Position numbers and translations under genes: made by a program | Assembly: GCA_965153455.1 (NCBI GenBank) | Contig: OZ234496.1 | Span: forward strand, 2,294,001 to 2,358,000 | Source of the DNA: Sphagnum compactum | Lineage: Eukaryota; Bryophyta; Sphagnopsida; Sphagnales | Reading direction: 5' to 3' | Length of the DNA: 64,000 bases | In this document: positions 38,962 to 52,325 of the stretch, piece by piece | Layout: every line of letters starts with the position of its first letter | Position numbering within the stretch: position 1 is the first letter of the stretch | Notes under the pieces: generated by a model | Database searches by the model: none | Told to the model about the DNA's origin: nothing | The model's input: the letters and a program-made list of their open reading frames with translations, nothing else

Positions 38962-41639
38962 TGCTATGTTCAAATTGTCTGAACCGGGGTTCTCATTCCA
39001 GTATCCACTGGCATGGTGTCAAAATTCTTCCTGTTTCATCAAAGACCAAACAACAACAACAAAAACTCCTCATGATGCTTCTCACACATGAAACACCATA
39101 TCATATGCAATGGTACACCCAACAAATGAGTGATTCCTCCATTCATTGGAAATAGTGCAACCTCCTTATACAAACCCACTTCAAATCTTAAAGCATTTAT
39201 TCATAAATCTTACTGGAAACCATATTCAGTTTTTCTCCATAAATTTACGAGCATTTTACATTTTTGCTGTTGGCATCATCACAAATGTTTCCCCTGTGTT
39301 TCTGGTTTTTTTCCAAAGGCTCTGGCAGGGGTCTTAGATTGTCCAATACTCTCTGTTCCTGCAAAATTTAACAGAACTCTAATGAGGATTTGAGAAACCT
39401 ATCTCTCCAAAATGTCAAAGTGGGGGAGATGGATCCCTGAATTAGAACTCAAGACCAATCATGCAAGGAGGAGAAGATTTGAGCCATGGAAAAGGGGAAA
39501 TCTGAGCATTTGTCAATTTGGAGCCAGAAGAAGCAAGACCCAAAAACTGCAATTTTTTTGGTGGGCTTTTGGATCCAAATTGGGATTAAAAAAAGCCCCC
39601 ATGTTGCACTTGAGATCATCATGATCATGATCATGATCATGAATCATCATCTTAGGAAACCACACAAACTGCAATTTCCCCGAAACCTGCAAATCTGCCA
39701 CCACCATCACAGTGGAAAATTGTGCAATGGAGGGTAAAAGAAAAAAGAAATGCAGAGACATGAAACAACAGAAATAGCCTTGACTCCTACCCATCCCTAC
39801 AATAACCACAGTTGACAAAAATCCTCAAACCATCTCAAAACCTAAATTTCTCATTGGAAAACAAACTGGCATTCTTTTCACAGCCAAAACAAGTTCAAAC
39901 ACACACACACACACACACACGGTACCCACCATCACTATCACACCACCCTCATCACCAACACCATCTTGAATGCAAAGAAACTTCAAACATGTCGATTTTG
40001 GTAAGAAAACAGCAATTGGGTTTCTTTCCAGAAGCCAGCATTTTGAATTTTCCCCTCCTTTCTTCCCAAACCAAGTGCACCATAAGCAAAAGACCTACTA
40101 GAAACAAAATGGGTCGTGGCAAAAAAATTGCTACCCAAATCTCCACATCCACACACACAAAAAAAACATAAAACATTCCTTCCTTCTTTTGTGTTTGTGT
40201 GAGTGAGGCAAAAAAACCAAACCCAACAAAAACGAAAAAACCCCTAAAAGATAGACATCTCCCAAAACCCGGGCAAAAACCCAAAAGAAACAACACATTG
40301 ATTGGGTCCTGAGATTCATTACCTCCTCCTCCTCCTACTCCTCCTCTTCTTCTACGAATGTTCCAGGCCCACACAAAATGCAAAAAAAAAAGCTTAATGT
40401 TGGTGAAGTCCAAACACTTCCTCCATTGCAATTTGTAATCTCCCAAAGAGAGACAGAGAAGAGAGACAGAGGACACAAAGAGACAGAGCCAAGATGTGAA
40501 GGAAACAAAAACACACTGCCACATGGGTGGGCAGAGAATTATGAAGTCTTTGGGTTGTCAGAGAGAGAGTGGGTAGCTAGAGAAAGCCTATTATTATGAT
40601 TTGTAAGAATGCAACTTTTCAGCCATGAAATGAATATGGAATGGAAGAATTCTGAATGGAATTTGGAACAGAAGAACTTGGAATGGAATTCTGAACAGAA
40701 AGTACTGTTTCTTTCACTGATCATTTTGTTTCTGCATGTGGATGAAAGTAGCTCTTTCTATCCATGTACCTACCCCCTCAGGTGATGGATGTAAAGTGGA
40801 AGCTGCAAGTATGCAGTAGGTACAAATATAAAATAATAACTAGGGTATAGCACAGATGTCCAATGAGGAAGAGACACGTCAATTTTGATCTGGCCCCGTA
40901 GAGCTTCTTATTATGAACCTGCAACCGATTTCTGGCCTGCATCGTCCAATGCGTCGCTTGCTCATTGGGTCCATAGGACCAGAGGAAGAGGGACTTATAT
41001 AACACATAATTATCTCCCTTTCTCTACTCTAGTTTTTAGTCACTTTCTCATTGGTCCAGAAACCGGGGTTCTGTGCTTTACACTTGCAAAATTATGTGTG
41101 AAGTTAAAAGCCTTGGGAGCGAGCAACGCATTTTACCATGCATAAAACATGTACTGATTGTACAGGGCGCTTTTCACAAAATCATTTGAAAACATGGTAA
41201 ACTGCTTGAACATGTTAAACTGCGAGAAAACAAACTTCAGGTGCCAATCGTAAATGCATACCCTTTTCCTCCTCAGTTTTCATGCACACATTTTGTCATT
41301 ACAATCATCTCATCAATTGCCTTCCTTCTCCTTGGCCTTGCACATAACAACCTCAACAAAAAAAAAATCCTTGGCCATGCACATGTCTACATAACAACCT
41401 CGGGAATATTGTAGTGTAAATTAGGGATCACAAGCAAAACCCCATGGAAGAATCCTAGCAAAATTCCAACCAATCCCCAATCACCTAGAGATGGATTACC
41501 TCCCTTCACCAAACTGCTGAATCAACTGACATTTTAGCACATGAGAAAAACATGCACCAAGGCATTCAACAAGGTAAGCTCTCCACTAGAAGAGACCCTG
41601 AATGTTTACAAGATTCTCATCAAGTCTGGACATCAAGCA
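38962..41639. other. NIPA 5' leader/promoter and intergenic region with microsatellites
   Basis: Holds the probable upstream region of the minus-strand NIPA gene and the 3' flank of HISN1. Simple repeats: ATGATC-type at about 39617-39645, CA at about 39900-39920, and CTC/CTT-rich at about 40321-40355 (a GA-rich leader on the gene strand). Near 40618-40700 the words GAATGGAAT and GAACAGAA recur. No further gene seen. Confidence 0.5.
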
Positions 41640-44600
41640 CTATGATTTCAAAGCTGCTAGAAGATTTCGGTACCGTGGAGTCTCCTCATCAAAGATATAA
41701 GTCAGTGGGGACACCAAAACCCCGCTGCCTCCTGCCTGCATTACCAAACACTTCCAGTCAATTGAAGTATTCAAAAGGACCAACAGTCTGTGCAGTAGTG
41801 ATTGCTGATGAGTTTGTGTTTCATGACATTCAAGACTGCACATGGAAACCTGTCAAATTGAAAAAGCCAGGGTGAATGTACCTTCCGCAGTTGGCGTACA
41901 GCATGGTAGAGTTTGGGCTTCGGCACACATATGACAATTGCATAGTAGTCCACAGAGATGTTTCCGTTTTTAGTGGTGTACACAGGACTTATTGTGGGTC
42001 CCTGAAACACCAACAAGACATTCTGAGCTATTGATTTGAATTCACACCAGAAAAAGCAAACAAATTTAGGCCTGTCCTGTGAAGTCACCTTGCTTACATG
42101 AGCATGTATCAGAAAGATATCAACAGCTTGTTCCCAGTGCATTACTAGATATTGTGGCTTCTAACAACTTCCGCAAGAACAACAATTACTTCCTTACACC
42201 CTACACGTGTGTACTGTTGCAATACCTGCAGTCCTGGAAAGTCTGTATGCTCTAAAATCCGTTCAGCTACTTCTTCTGCTGAGCTGCCTCTCATATTGGC
42301 CACTACCTGTACTTAGCAAACTAACCATGTCAGTTTCACAACATTGGTGAGAACCTGTTCTGCAGAGCCTTTCCAGATCCTCTGATGGATGAGCCAAGCA
42401 AGCTGTTGTGCATCACAATGATACGGTAAATAAATATACAGCGATCATACACCATCAACACAAGTAAAGAAGGAGAAGAGCAGCTCAGTTGTGAATGACA
42501 ATACCGTGAACTGGCCATGTGCAGTCAGATGAGCTTCAAAACGCTCCAGCAATTCATGGGCTACATCAAGCACTTCCTTGCGCTCCAAAAGTGCACGTTT
42601 GTTTGCAACAAATACACCCTTCAAGCATATGTGACTCTGTGTTAAACCAATTGCCTCTTGAACATATGGGAATGGGCATTGGGCAACAATATTCTGAATC
42701 ACAATTCTGCCTTTATTCCACCTAACTCAATGCAATAATCATGCTTCCAACTATTCTCATAACTTGTCAAATTTGAGGTTTTTTTCTGAGCTCTATTTAC
42801 CTGGCTGCTAAGCACTGCTCCACCATTAATCTCCTTGAGATTGTTTTCACGAAGTGTGGTTCCACTGCTCACAAGATCCAGTATGGCATCAGCTGTGCCC
42901 ATCTGTCCATGGCAACACCAGCCACCATACTAATTTAAGGTCTCTTTCTTGGGTCTTCAGGATTGGTCGGAGCTGCAAAGCTGCTGCCAAAATTGAGGTT
43001 GATAGATAGTAAGCTGAATTGATGTTTTAGAAAATCAGCTTTCTGGACACACACTTTGACAAGCATAAGCAAGTGCTTCATCATGTTTTGGAAGAAGATG
43101 GACCAAGTTGACAAACTTCAACAATCTCAAAAGACAATTTTCTCCTCTGATCTAATTTGCTTACCGCTGGCGCAGCTTCTAAGGCTCCATCAGCTGTTGA
43201 GAGTTGCACATGTTTCAACCCCTTTTCTTGAAAAAACTTCTCTCCAAGCTGCATCCATGGGCAGCCAGCCACATGAACCCAAATGAGACAAACATGAATG
43301 GCTGCAGTGGAACTGGTTGTACCATAACAAACTCAAACTCACCAGAGTCACATCAACTTCAAAGGGGAGTGGAATAATACGGACATAAGTATAGCCCGTG
43401 ACAACTCGTAGAGGCCGATCTTCAGTCCACTGTGGCATAGCTGCTAACTGGCTTAACGATGAGATGTTTTCAAATATACCATAAGTTGGAATCTGCAGAA
43501 AAGATCAAGAAGCAAAACCCATATAGTAAAAAAGTTGTGTATTCAGCACACAGAGACCCTTGAAAAAGTTGTGAGACGTTTGAAAATACAATCCAACTCC
43601 TGAACCTCAACAAAGCCAATGTTTAACCTCTCCCTCTTCCTGAGAACCCTACAGGCAAAAGGGTACGTGAACCATACCCCAATACCAAGATGACATTCCC
43701 CGAAACCAAGCGCATCATGAATGATGATGAGATCCTCATCGTCCTGGTCCAAACAAGGAAACAACAGCATATTTTAAAATCAAGCTTGAGCACGACCACA
43801 CATGCAGATTCCACAATCTCCAAAGAATCACCACAGACACAACAAACTTTGTACACAATAATTAACCAAATGACACAGATGGTGGACGATCCCTCGACAT
43901 GTGGCCCCTTCAGCATCAAAACCCTAACCTAATGCATAGGAGAGAAGTTCTTCAAACCAACCTCCCCATATTCTCGAACCATGTCATATCCCACAATGCC
44001 CATGTCCACATCTCCTGATCGCAATTTGCGTACCACGTCTGATGCCCGCTGAAACCAGACTTCAACATTCTTGAGCTGTGCACACACACCCACTTGCCAC
44101 CATGATGTTTCTCATTATTGGAGGACATCTAACAAAACTATTTGTCAACTATTATTGCCAAGCTATGTAAACCTGAAAAGGCAAGAGGAAAAAAAAAAGC
44201 TAGGTACTAAGGGAACTCACTTCAGAAATATCTGCAATGTATTGGCGAGGATTGAGCTTGCGTACTGAAAGCTCACACTCCTGTCCACCAATTCCCCCCA
44301 GAAAGATACAATGTGACAAATCTCTTCTTTGAGACAATCATGTCCTCAGCCTCAGTCTACAATCCCTGAGGGCTATATCTCAAGAGATCAACAACGATTC
44401 ACATGACAACTTCAAGGGTAGTAGGGTTGAATAACCTGGAGAAGAGCAAGTGTGTCCTCCGCCATTCGTCCTTTGCTTGGCAATGCCATTCGCACTGTTT
44501 CTCGCTCCACTATGGATGCCAGCTTCCTAATACCTGAAATAATGATTTTCCTCCATCCTCATTACCATCGTCAAAGCCGTGACGATGGATAGTAGACTGA

Positions 44601-45109
44601 GACTGAGGACATGATTGTCTGTTGTGATTGCTTTTTAGGGTTTCTTGCTGCCCCCACAGCATAGAACATAGACTCCATACATACATTTTCCCATCCTCCG
44701 TTTTACAGGAAAAAGCTTTGGCGAGCCAAAAAAAAAAAAAAAGAGACAGAAAAGAAAAAGAAGAAGAGAGAGAGAGAGAGAGATTAGAAGCAAACAAAGA
44801 TCATGTAGTACCTGTGATGTTGACATTGAGGTGAGGAAGAGTGGTTGGAGGAGGAGTTGGAGTGGCCTGACATCGCAGCCCCAAAACACCATCATCACCA
44901 TCCCTTCTCACCGTCCTTGAATTACAGTTGCGCAACAGCAAGGAAGAAGAAGCCTTGTTGCAACAGAGTTTCGACCCCAAGTAGGAGGCAGAAGAGGAAG
45001 AGGAGGAGGAGGAGGAGGTACTATGAAATGATGACGACAACAATGCAAGCTGTGTAGTTGCCACCCCTGCTTGTAGCATTACTTGATGAGAAGAAGAGGC
45101 CATGGCCAT
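41640..45109 (-). CDS. HISN1: ATP phosphoribosyltransferase, plastid (histidine biosynthesis step 1)
   Basis: Condenses ATP with PRPP to phosphoribosyl-ATP in the plastid, the committed and His-inhibited step. Twelve exons: 45109-44812, 44533-44436, 44280-44221, 44075-43962, 43743-43678, 43492-43385, 43248-43165, 42902-42801, 42618-42505, 42306-42226, 42001-41882, 41735-41640, giving 446 residues, all in phase. Residues 1 to about 85 are Ser-rich with few acids, a transit peptide. Catalytic core: [53 protein letters not shown] and the PRPP-binding signature [22 protein letters not shown] (about residues 272-293). The C-terminal part ([13 protein letters not shown] to [15 protein letters not shown]) is the ACT-like regulatory domain, so this is the long HisG form. 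The donor after VTGYTY (TAT|GTCCGT) is weak, but phase and similarity support it. Confidence 0.96.
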
Positions 45110-45976
45110 CTTCGCCGCCCTTTCTCAAGCACACCAACTCCCCTTCTCTTCTTCTTCTTCTTCTTCTTCTTCTTATTTTCCCTTTCACAAATGCACTTTC
45201 GAATCCCGAAATTTCTCCCCCTCCCCAAAGACTAAAAATTAAAAAATCAAATCAAATCAATATCAGACCCCAAAAAAATTGTAGCAGCAAAATCCGAAGG
45301 TTCCCTAAAAGTCTTCGCCAAATCTTTCTTCCTCTCGTGCGAAGAAGAAGAGGAAGAGGGAAGAAAGAAGAAGAAGAAGAAGAGCGGCTTCTTCTTCATA
45401 CGCGCGTAGCAGAAACCCTAAAAAGACCTAGAAGACAGGGTTGGCGAATACAGGTAGCCAAGTCATCCATGAGACAGAATGCGGATGATTAAGTGCTTAG
45501 TGGATGAAAAAGAACCACCAATTTGAGTAACAGAAAAATTCATTCATCTCCATCTGGATTGTTGTTTTTTCTCATCCACTGAGCACGCTTGGCTAAACCC
45601 TGGCTATAGTCAGGTTCCGCGGACGCGCACCGCGACGACGACGACGACGACGACGTGCCTGAGCTTTTGCGAGAGAGAGAGAGCGAGAGCGAGAGAGAGA
45701 GGATAGTGCGGAATTTAGCATTAGAAGATGCAGAGAGAAGAATGCTACAGAACTTACTCTCAATGATTCTTTTGTCGCAGATTGACGAGGTTGTGATTTT
45801 TTGTTTTTAGAAAAGAAATTTGTTTTGTAGGGTTTGGGAGATAGGGTTTTCTGAAGAGAGAAGAACTGGATTCTGTCCCGGGGTTCAGGGTTTGCAGAAG
45901 CCGGGAAGGCAGCTGAGGTGGTGTTTGTGAAGAAGAAGAAGAAGAAGAAGAACCGGAACCGGAACCAGCAGAAGAT
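45110..45976. promoter_or_regulatory. Shared region between divergent HISN1 and CDKC
   Basis: 867 bp separate the two start codons, read outward. It holds purine/pyrimidine tracts on both sides (CTT repeat at 45142-45172; GAA-rich at 45340-45385 and 45930-45950), a GAC repeat at about 45633-45653 and a GAGAGAGCGAGAGC tract at 45672-45702. No TATA-like box stands out at a sensible distance from either gene. A bidirectional promoter is inference from geometry. Confidence 0.55.
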
Positions 45977-47227
45977 ATGACGGTGGCTTCTCCTGGTCAG
46001 CTGAATCTAGACGAGACGCCATCATGGGGTTCCCGGAGCGTGGATTTCTTCGAGAAAATCGAGCAAATTGGAGAAGGCACATACGGGTATGGAATATCTT
46101 TTCATCTCATAGAAATCCTTTTGTTTCCATTTGTTCGTCTTGCTGTATTTTTCCTTCTTTTGCAGCGGGATGGGATGCTGTCGGCCGAACCTGAAAACCC
46201 TCCTGATTGACTGACTGACTGACTGACCGACCTACCTCCCTATTGAGTGATGTCCTTACCTTTCTTTTTAGGGTTTTCTTTTTTATGGTCACAGTCTTGC
46301 TAGAGAGGGTAGTGTAAATCATCAGCATGTGTGACAAAGGATGGGAACCTGCCTATGACATTTCTGATATGCCTTGACTATGTGCCATGGTGGTGGTAGT
46401 AGAAGTGGTAGTAGTAGTACACAGCCCCAAGTTGTAATATTTTGCAAGCTCTATGAACACTTGTCTCTATGTTTTGTTCTTTTGTGGTCTAAAGCAACCA
46501 TCTGCTGATTCTGCACACTCCGGAAAGTCTCTTCCTGGAAACACATCAGTGTCAGAGATTTATGTGAACTCTTCTTCTACATACCAAAAGTGTTTCACAA
46601 AATAGCATGTGTGGTCTACCCAAGATGCTCAAGAACAAAGCTTCAGTTCTTCAAGAAGAGAACTCTCATAGCTACCTTACTTATTTGATCAACACTGCTT
46701 GCTGTTCTTTGTTGGTCCTGCTTGTCGACTCTCTCTCTCTCTCTCTCTCTCCATCTTCTGTCCCTGTTTTTGACTACCCAATAAGTGCTTTGACCAGTCT
46801 CCCCTTGTTAACTGTGGGACGAACTTGGCATGAAGATGTTTTAGACACTGTTATTGTTGCAAAAGCCTGGTTGTGGTGTATCAATTGATGTGTAGTGATG
46901 GGAACTGCCAAATTCCGTGGGCAATGTTAGTGGCCACTTTCTGTTAATGGAGAATAGTCTAATTATTGTCATGATAGAACTTTTCACATATGCTCATGTA
47001 CACTCCCTGTCGGGAGCTGATGAACTCAGTGGGGTAGTAAGTAGGTAGTCATGGCAGCCCATCACTGCTATTTGTGATGAAGGTGATGATATGACATTTT
47101 GTGAGTGATTCTCATAATGTTCTGACCACACTTGTTTTCCTGTTATCTTCAAATTGTTGCTGTGGAGATTTCTCTGCAATTTCATAAGTATGATTGACTA
47201 CCAAAGTTCCAATCTTACATCTCTCTC

Positions 47228-47259
<32 letters not shown>

Positions 47260-50200
47260 CTCCTTTTTCCCATGCATTCATTCTTTGTTGGTGTAAGGAT
47301 AGATTATTTCTTTTCCTTTTGACTTAAGGATTGGTATGTGCGGTGGTCACATTTTGACATGTCTATCTGATACTCAACACAATAACAGAGATGTGTGCAT
47401 ATCCTTCCACTTATTACTGGGGGGAAAAACCCTTGTGCACTCTCATTTAACTCTTTGACTTGAAATTTGGCTCGCTAGTATCAAAAATTTGATCTATCTA
47501 TGAGCCTCTGTCGGCGTATTGTTAATGTTGTGATGTCCCATCTTCTGTGCAAGATTATTCAACCCAATTTTTTTGTCATGTTCTAAGGATATGTTCATGT
47601 CTCCTTGTACATGCAGGCAAGTGTATATGGCACGAGAAAAAGCAACTGGGGAGGTTGTAGCACTGAAGAAAGTGCGTATGGATAATGAAAAAGAAGGGGT
47701 ATGGCATTTACGTTCTATTGTCATCTCAATCTGCTTGATCAGTGATAGGAATAGTAGCATTTGTCTCAGCGGTCTTATTGATGAGGTTAGGCATTGTGTG
47801 ATGAAGAGATTTGTCTTTTTCTTTCTTGCATGATCAAACAAGAATCAGTAGTAGTCCTTGAAGCACCTGTATCCACTTGGTGTCAGCTAGGCATATGGCA
47901 ATGCCAGCACATGCAATGTGGCTTCAGGGAATTTTTCTCACTATTTGTGGTGCAATCTGTGGATGCTAACCCTTTGGCTTTAGCAAACTGTGTCATGACT
48001 AGGTTTGGAAATTGATTGAAGTGTGAACAGAATGTCTATCTCTGATTTGGTGAAATACTTAATCTTGGTAAACTCATCCGGGATACTTTGGACTGATTGA
48101 TGACAGGCGGGCTTTGTTCTCCATGCCTGGATCATTTCTGTAAGTTTGGTGTATGTGAGCCTCGCATCATTCTATCATTGCTGTACTGATTTGGCAAATT
48201 GGGGTCTGTTCCGGTTACACAGTTTCCAATCACTGCAATACGAGAGATCAAGATCCTGAAGAAGCTGCAACACGATAATGTGATCAAGTTGAAAGAGATA
48301 GTAACTTCTAAAGGTTTGTTCCTTCAGAGCAAGATTCTGTTCTGTGAAAGGGGGGCAATATGAGTTTCATCTAATATACCCAGGGATCCAACCTGTGCAT
48401 GGCTTGATGAATGGCAGTGTAATGTCTTATCTAGTTCAGATTCTCAAATGAATGGCAGCTTTGCCTTTGTTAAAGTTGTAGAGATAAGGCAATTTTAATG
48501 GTATGCTTGTGGTGCTGAACAATTGTGGAAGAAGAGCAGTTTATATCTGCCATATCTGGTAAGGTTTGACATTGGTGGTGTTGATCTTGATTGCAAGCAG
48601 GACCAGAGAAAGAGGACCAAATAAAGCCAGGTAGGGGTTGTCATGTGCTCCTCTGTTATGAAATGTTGTCTGGTTTATTGGCTCTGGCCATAGGGAAAAC
48701 ACTATGCATTGGTGTACGATTTGGGCATAAAATTTTGGTTCAAACTTGACCCAATTTGAGAGTGACATCTGGAGTACTTTATGTGCATATGATGGATGGG
48801 TATGTTCCAAAGAAGTGCATGCATCTACATGAGAAGTTCTAGATCCAGTAAGGGAAGTTTTTAGTTTGAACTTTGAACTTTGCCATAAAGGGCAGAGTCA
48901 TTATGCAATGAGCTGCTTGTTTATCTAGAGTGCACATGTTTGCACTGCTTTTGTAACTAACCTGACTCTGTGGAATTGCAGGGGATGCAAACAAGTTTAA
49001 AGGTTCAATATACATGGTGTTTGAGTACATGGATCATGATTTGACTGGCCTTTCTGATCGGCCTGGAATGCGGTTCTCTGTACCCCAAATCAAGGTTGGT
49101 TTGCAGTCCAAGGAAGTAGCTGTGCCTTTGTATCCTTTTGGTTTCATAGATTCTGTAGTAGTGACAGTGATCTCAGATTTGTTGTGTTCATGGAGATTTC
49201 TCTATTCTTATGAAAGATATTTGTTGTGTGCATGGGGGGGGGAATAGTGTTACATGAGACAACTTTTGACTGGCCTCCATTACTGCCATGTTAATCAAGT
49301 TCTCCATCGTGATATCAAAGGTGTGTGTCAGATTCCGTCCTTTCAAATTTACTTCTATTTTGAGTTCGAAATTGTAGAATCATTGTTACAATAACAGAAA
49401 TTGGTCCATGTTTTTGTATCCTTCATGACCTGGGACCTCACTCATATCTCTGAATGTTCAGGGTCAAACCTGTTGATTGACAACAATGGAAACCTGAAGC
49501 TTGCGGATTTTGGGCTGGCAAGGTCATTCACAAGTGATCAGAATGGCCAACCACTGACAAATCGTGTAATTACACTTTGGTACAGGTATGGTTTGACTTG
49601 AGACCACCTATATATCCTAGGTCTTACTCTGATTTTCTTTCTTCTAAAAAGAGTTTCTGACTCAAGGGGACCTCATTGTGCAAACCCACTAGAAGGATGC
49701 ATTTTGGCTCTTGGTTTTTTGCCGCTGAATTGCTGTCAATTGTTGCTGACTGCCCAGGCCTCCAGAGCTGCTAATGGGGTCCACAAGGTACACCCCAGCA
49801 GTGGACATGTGGTCTGTTGGCTGCATCTTTGCAGAGCTTCTCCATGGCAAGCCCATTCTTCCAGGCAGAAATGAGGTTTGTACTTTAGCTGTCAGTGTGG
49901 TCACTTTCTGACACATGCCCTTTCTACCTTGTCCCAATTAACAGTGCATCTCTGAACATTGTGGGTCTCCACATCCTGTTAACCTGATTTTGTACAAGCC
50001 AGAAGACCTAGGGGCCTTCTATGCATGGCTTGACCATGGTGATAACAAAACATTATAAAACCTGTAGCATAAGAAAAGTCAGTCGAAAATGTCTGATTTG
50101 GATTGCCAATGACACTTTGTTCTGGACTTGCATTTCCATGTTGTAAAGATCTGCAGCAAGGATTGTAGGTACTTGCCTTGCTTATGGAGAGTTAACCCAT

Positions 50201-52325
50201 GTTTGTTGTGAATCTTGATAGAATTGAAAAGCTAACAGCTGCACTTACCATCCCAATTGGGGTTTTGTAGACAGAGCAAATGCAGAAAATTGGAGATCTA
50301 TGTGGGTTTCCAGATGAAACAAATTGGCCAGGAGTCAGTAAGCTGCCATTTTATAAGACTCTCAAGCCAGATCGGCCTACCAAGCGACGTGTAAAAGATG
50401 TGTTTAAATCGTAAGCAATTTTTCGCTCTTTCTCTGATCTTAAAGTTGTGTAGGTTTTATAGTCTAGATGGGTATATTCTAACTGTCTAGTAGCAATGCC
50501 AAGGTCTTTTCCTGTAATGTTCTTGGGTTCCAGATTAAGTGTGTGTTGTCCAAGAGAGAATGCTAGCCAACATTTCAAACTGAGTCTTTGTATCAATTCT
50601 GGGAATGTGGCAGAATTTCAGGACTTGGGTTTTTGTATTGTTGTTTGCTTGGAGTTTTGAGCAGATTATTATGTACATGTTTAGATCTCACTGTTGGGAG
50701 CTGATAGATTAGTGGGGAGTAATGGCCTCTAGTCACTGCCATTCATGGTGAAGGTGATGGGTCTGATCCACCAGAAGCAGGAGTTACCAAATAGTAACCT
50801 TTTTTTGGGTGTCTGACAGTTTTGACCGGCATGCCCTCGAGCTCCTGGAGCGCATGTTGACATTGGATCCTGAATGTGTAAGTAACCCCTCCTTATCAAC
50901 CACCCACAGTATATGGAGGTTCCAAAGTTCCTGTTTTGTATGTTTCCCTTGTGTATACATAAAACTTACTCAAGGCCTAGCCACTACTCAATGCCTCCTT
51001 TTTTGGCTTTGTCAGGTTAATGGCATCATTTTCCATGAATGTCAATTAGGTTTTGTCTTCTCAGATATCTTTGTCATCTCATTCTCTGTTGTCTGGGTTC
51101 TGCAGAGAATTTCTGCAAAAGATGCATTGGATGCTGAGTACTTCTGGACAGAGCCATTCCCTTGTCAGCCCAGCAGGTTTCTTTCTATCTGTTTTGTGTC
51201 ACTGCCGCACCCCCTTGTTAGCAGCACAGCAGGCAGCAGGTCTTTGTCTTCTGCTTTATGTATCATTTTTTCACCTAACAATCTCAACCATAGACTAAAA
51301 ACCTCACGGTAGGATTTTGTGGATGCTATTAGTTGACAGCTGTAGAGTGTGGCTTGAATGCAAAATTTTGACTGCAGCTTACCAAAGTATGAAGCTTCAC
51401 ATGAGTTTCAAACAAAGAAGAAGCGGCAGCAGAAGCGGCAGCAACAAGAGGAGGCTGCCAAGCGCCAAAAGACTATGCACCAAGCACCTCCACATGCCCG
51501 TCTTCCACCAATCCAACAGCAACATATACCTGCCCTCCCTCTTCGGCCTGGGCCAAACCAACCAACTCAACACAATCTAGGCCAAACTAGTCAGCACTAT
51601 GGAAATAATATCAATAGGGGAGCTGGTGGTAACCAAGGCCGAGCTCCAGGGGGTGGGCGACCGCCACATGGAGGGTCAAACCAGGGAGGTGGATATGGAC
51701 CGAATTGGGCTGTGTCAGGAGGTGGATATGGAGGACCAGGTGGGGGAGGGTATACTGCTCCAAACATGGTGCCACAAGGTGGAAGAGGCTATGGAGCTCC
51801 TAGTGGTGCCACTGGCTTCTCTCAAGGGGTTCCATATGGTGGGATCGGTGGAGGCCGTGGGCCTTCAGTTGGTGGTCGTGGACAGCAATTTGGGTATGTT
51901 TGAATTTTTCCAGGTCAATTGTTTGCATTGTTACCAAGAGCAGTGTTGTTATACCCAGGTTGCATATCATGTAGCATTAGATTCCTTTTGTCAGCTTTTG
52001 TAAGCTTGATCGAGTGGGTTCCTTGCAGGTCAATGAATGCTGGTGGCTCACAGCATACAGGGTATGGTGGCCAACCATACATGCAACAGGTGAATTTCAA
52101 ACTAGCATTTAATGCTGTGCCCTTATGTAGGTGTGATGTATTAATTGGCCCATATTTCCAACAGTTCTCTGACCTCAATCTGAAATTATCACTTGGATTT
52201 GAATGGAATTTCAGCCAACAGCACAATATGTGGACATTGATGGGGCATATGCCCATGCCTCAAATTCCGGATTCCCACCAGCATCTCCTCCACACAGGCC
52301 AGACTATCGGCAACAACAACGCTAG
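45977..52325 (+). CDS. CDKC: Cyclin-dependent kinase C (CDK9-like, P-TEFb kinase)
   Basis: Ser/Thr kinase that with cyclin T phosphorylates the RNA polymerase II C-terminal repeats during elongation. Fourteen exons: 45977-46086, 47617-47698, 48223-48313, 48601-48630, 48982-49094, 49248-49320, 49462-49585, 49758-49875, 50271-50410, 50820-50877, 51106-51176, 51378-51893, 52029-52089, 52215-52325, giving 565 residues, all in phase. Visible: glycine loop IGEGTYG (31-37), catalytic Lys54, cyclin-binding helix PITAIRE (66-72), HRDIK (162-166), DFG (182-184), T-loop Thr199 in LTNRV and WYRPPE (206-211). After the kinase fold comes [19 protein letters not shown], typical of plant CDKC, then a Gln/Pro stretch and a Gly/Tyr-rich low-complexity tail. 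Intron 1 is 1530 bp. Introns 1, 5 and 9 contain copies of a dispersed repeat. The 30-nt exon 4 encodes the [10 protein letters not shown] loop. Confidence 0.97.
46729..46752. repeat. TC microsatellite in CDKC intron 1
   Basis: Uninterrupted CT dinucleotide run. A second, longer one with a single interruption lies at about 47220-47260 in the same intron. Confidence 0.9.
46990..47190 (+). repeat. Dispersed repeat copy 2 (CDKC intron 1)
   Basis: CGGGAGCTGATGAACTCAGTG at its head and TGGAGATTTCTCTGCAATTTC near its tail match the copy at 7920-8190. The interior carries GTGATGAAGGTGATGAT, shared with the copy at 50696. Confidence 0.6.
49140..49240 (+). repeat. Dispersed repeat copy 3, tail only (CDKC intron 5)
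   Basis: GGAGATTTCTCTATTCTTAT then GAAAGATATTTGTTG match the tail of the copy at 8150-8185. It ends only about 8 nt before exon 6, whose acceptor reads GGGGGAATAG with no pyrimidine tract. Confidence 0.6.
50690..50795 (+). repeat. Dispersed repeat copy 4, head only (CDKC intron 9)
   Basis: GGGAGCTGATAGATTAGTGG, CACTGCCATTCATGGTGAAG and GTGATGGG match the head of the copies at 7932 and 46999. It ends about 25 nt before the acceptor of exon 10. Confidence 0.55.

Noticed and set aside
45058-45492. Plus-strand open frame of 144 codons antisense to HISN1 exon 1
   Set aside because: It is a shadow of the Ser-rich transit peptide and the CTT-rich leader; low-complexity translation.
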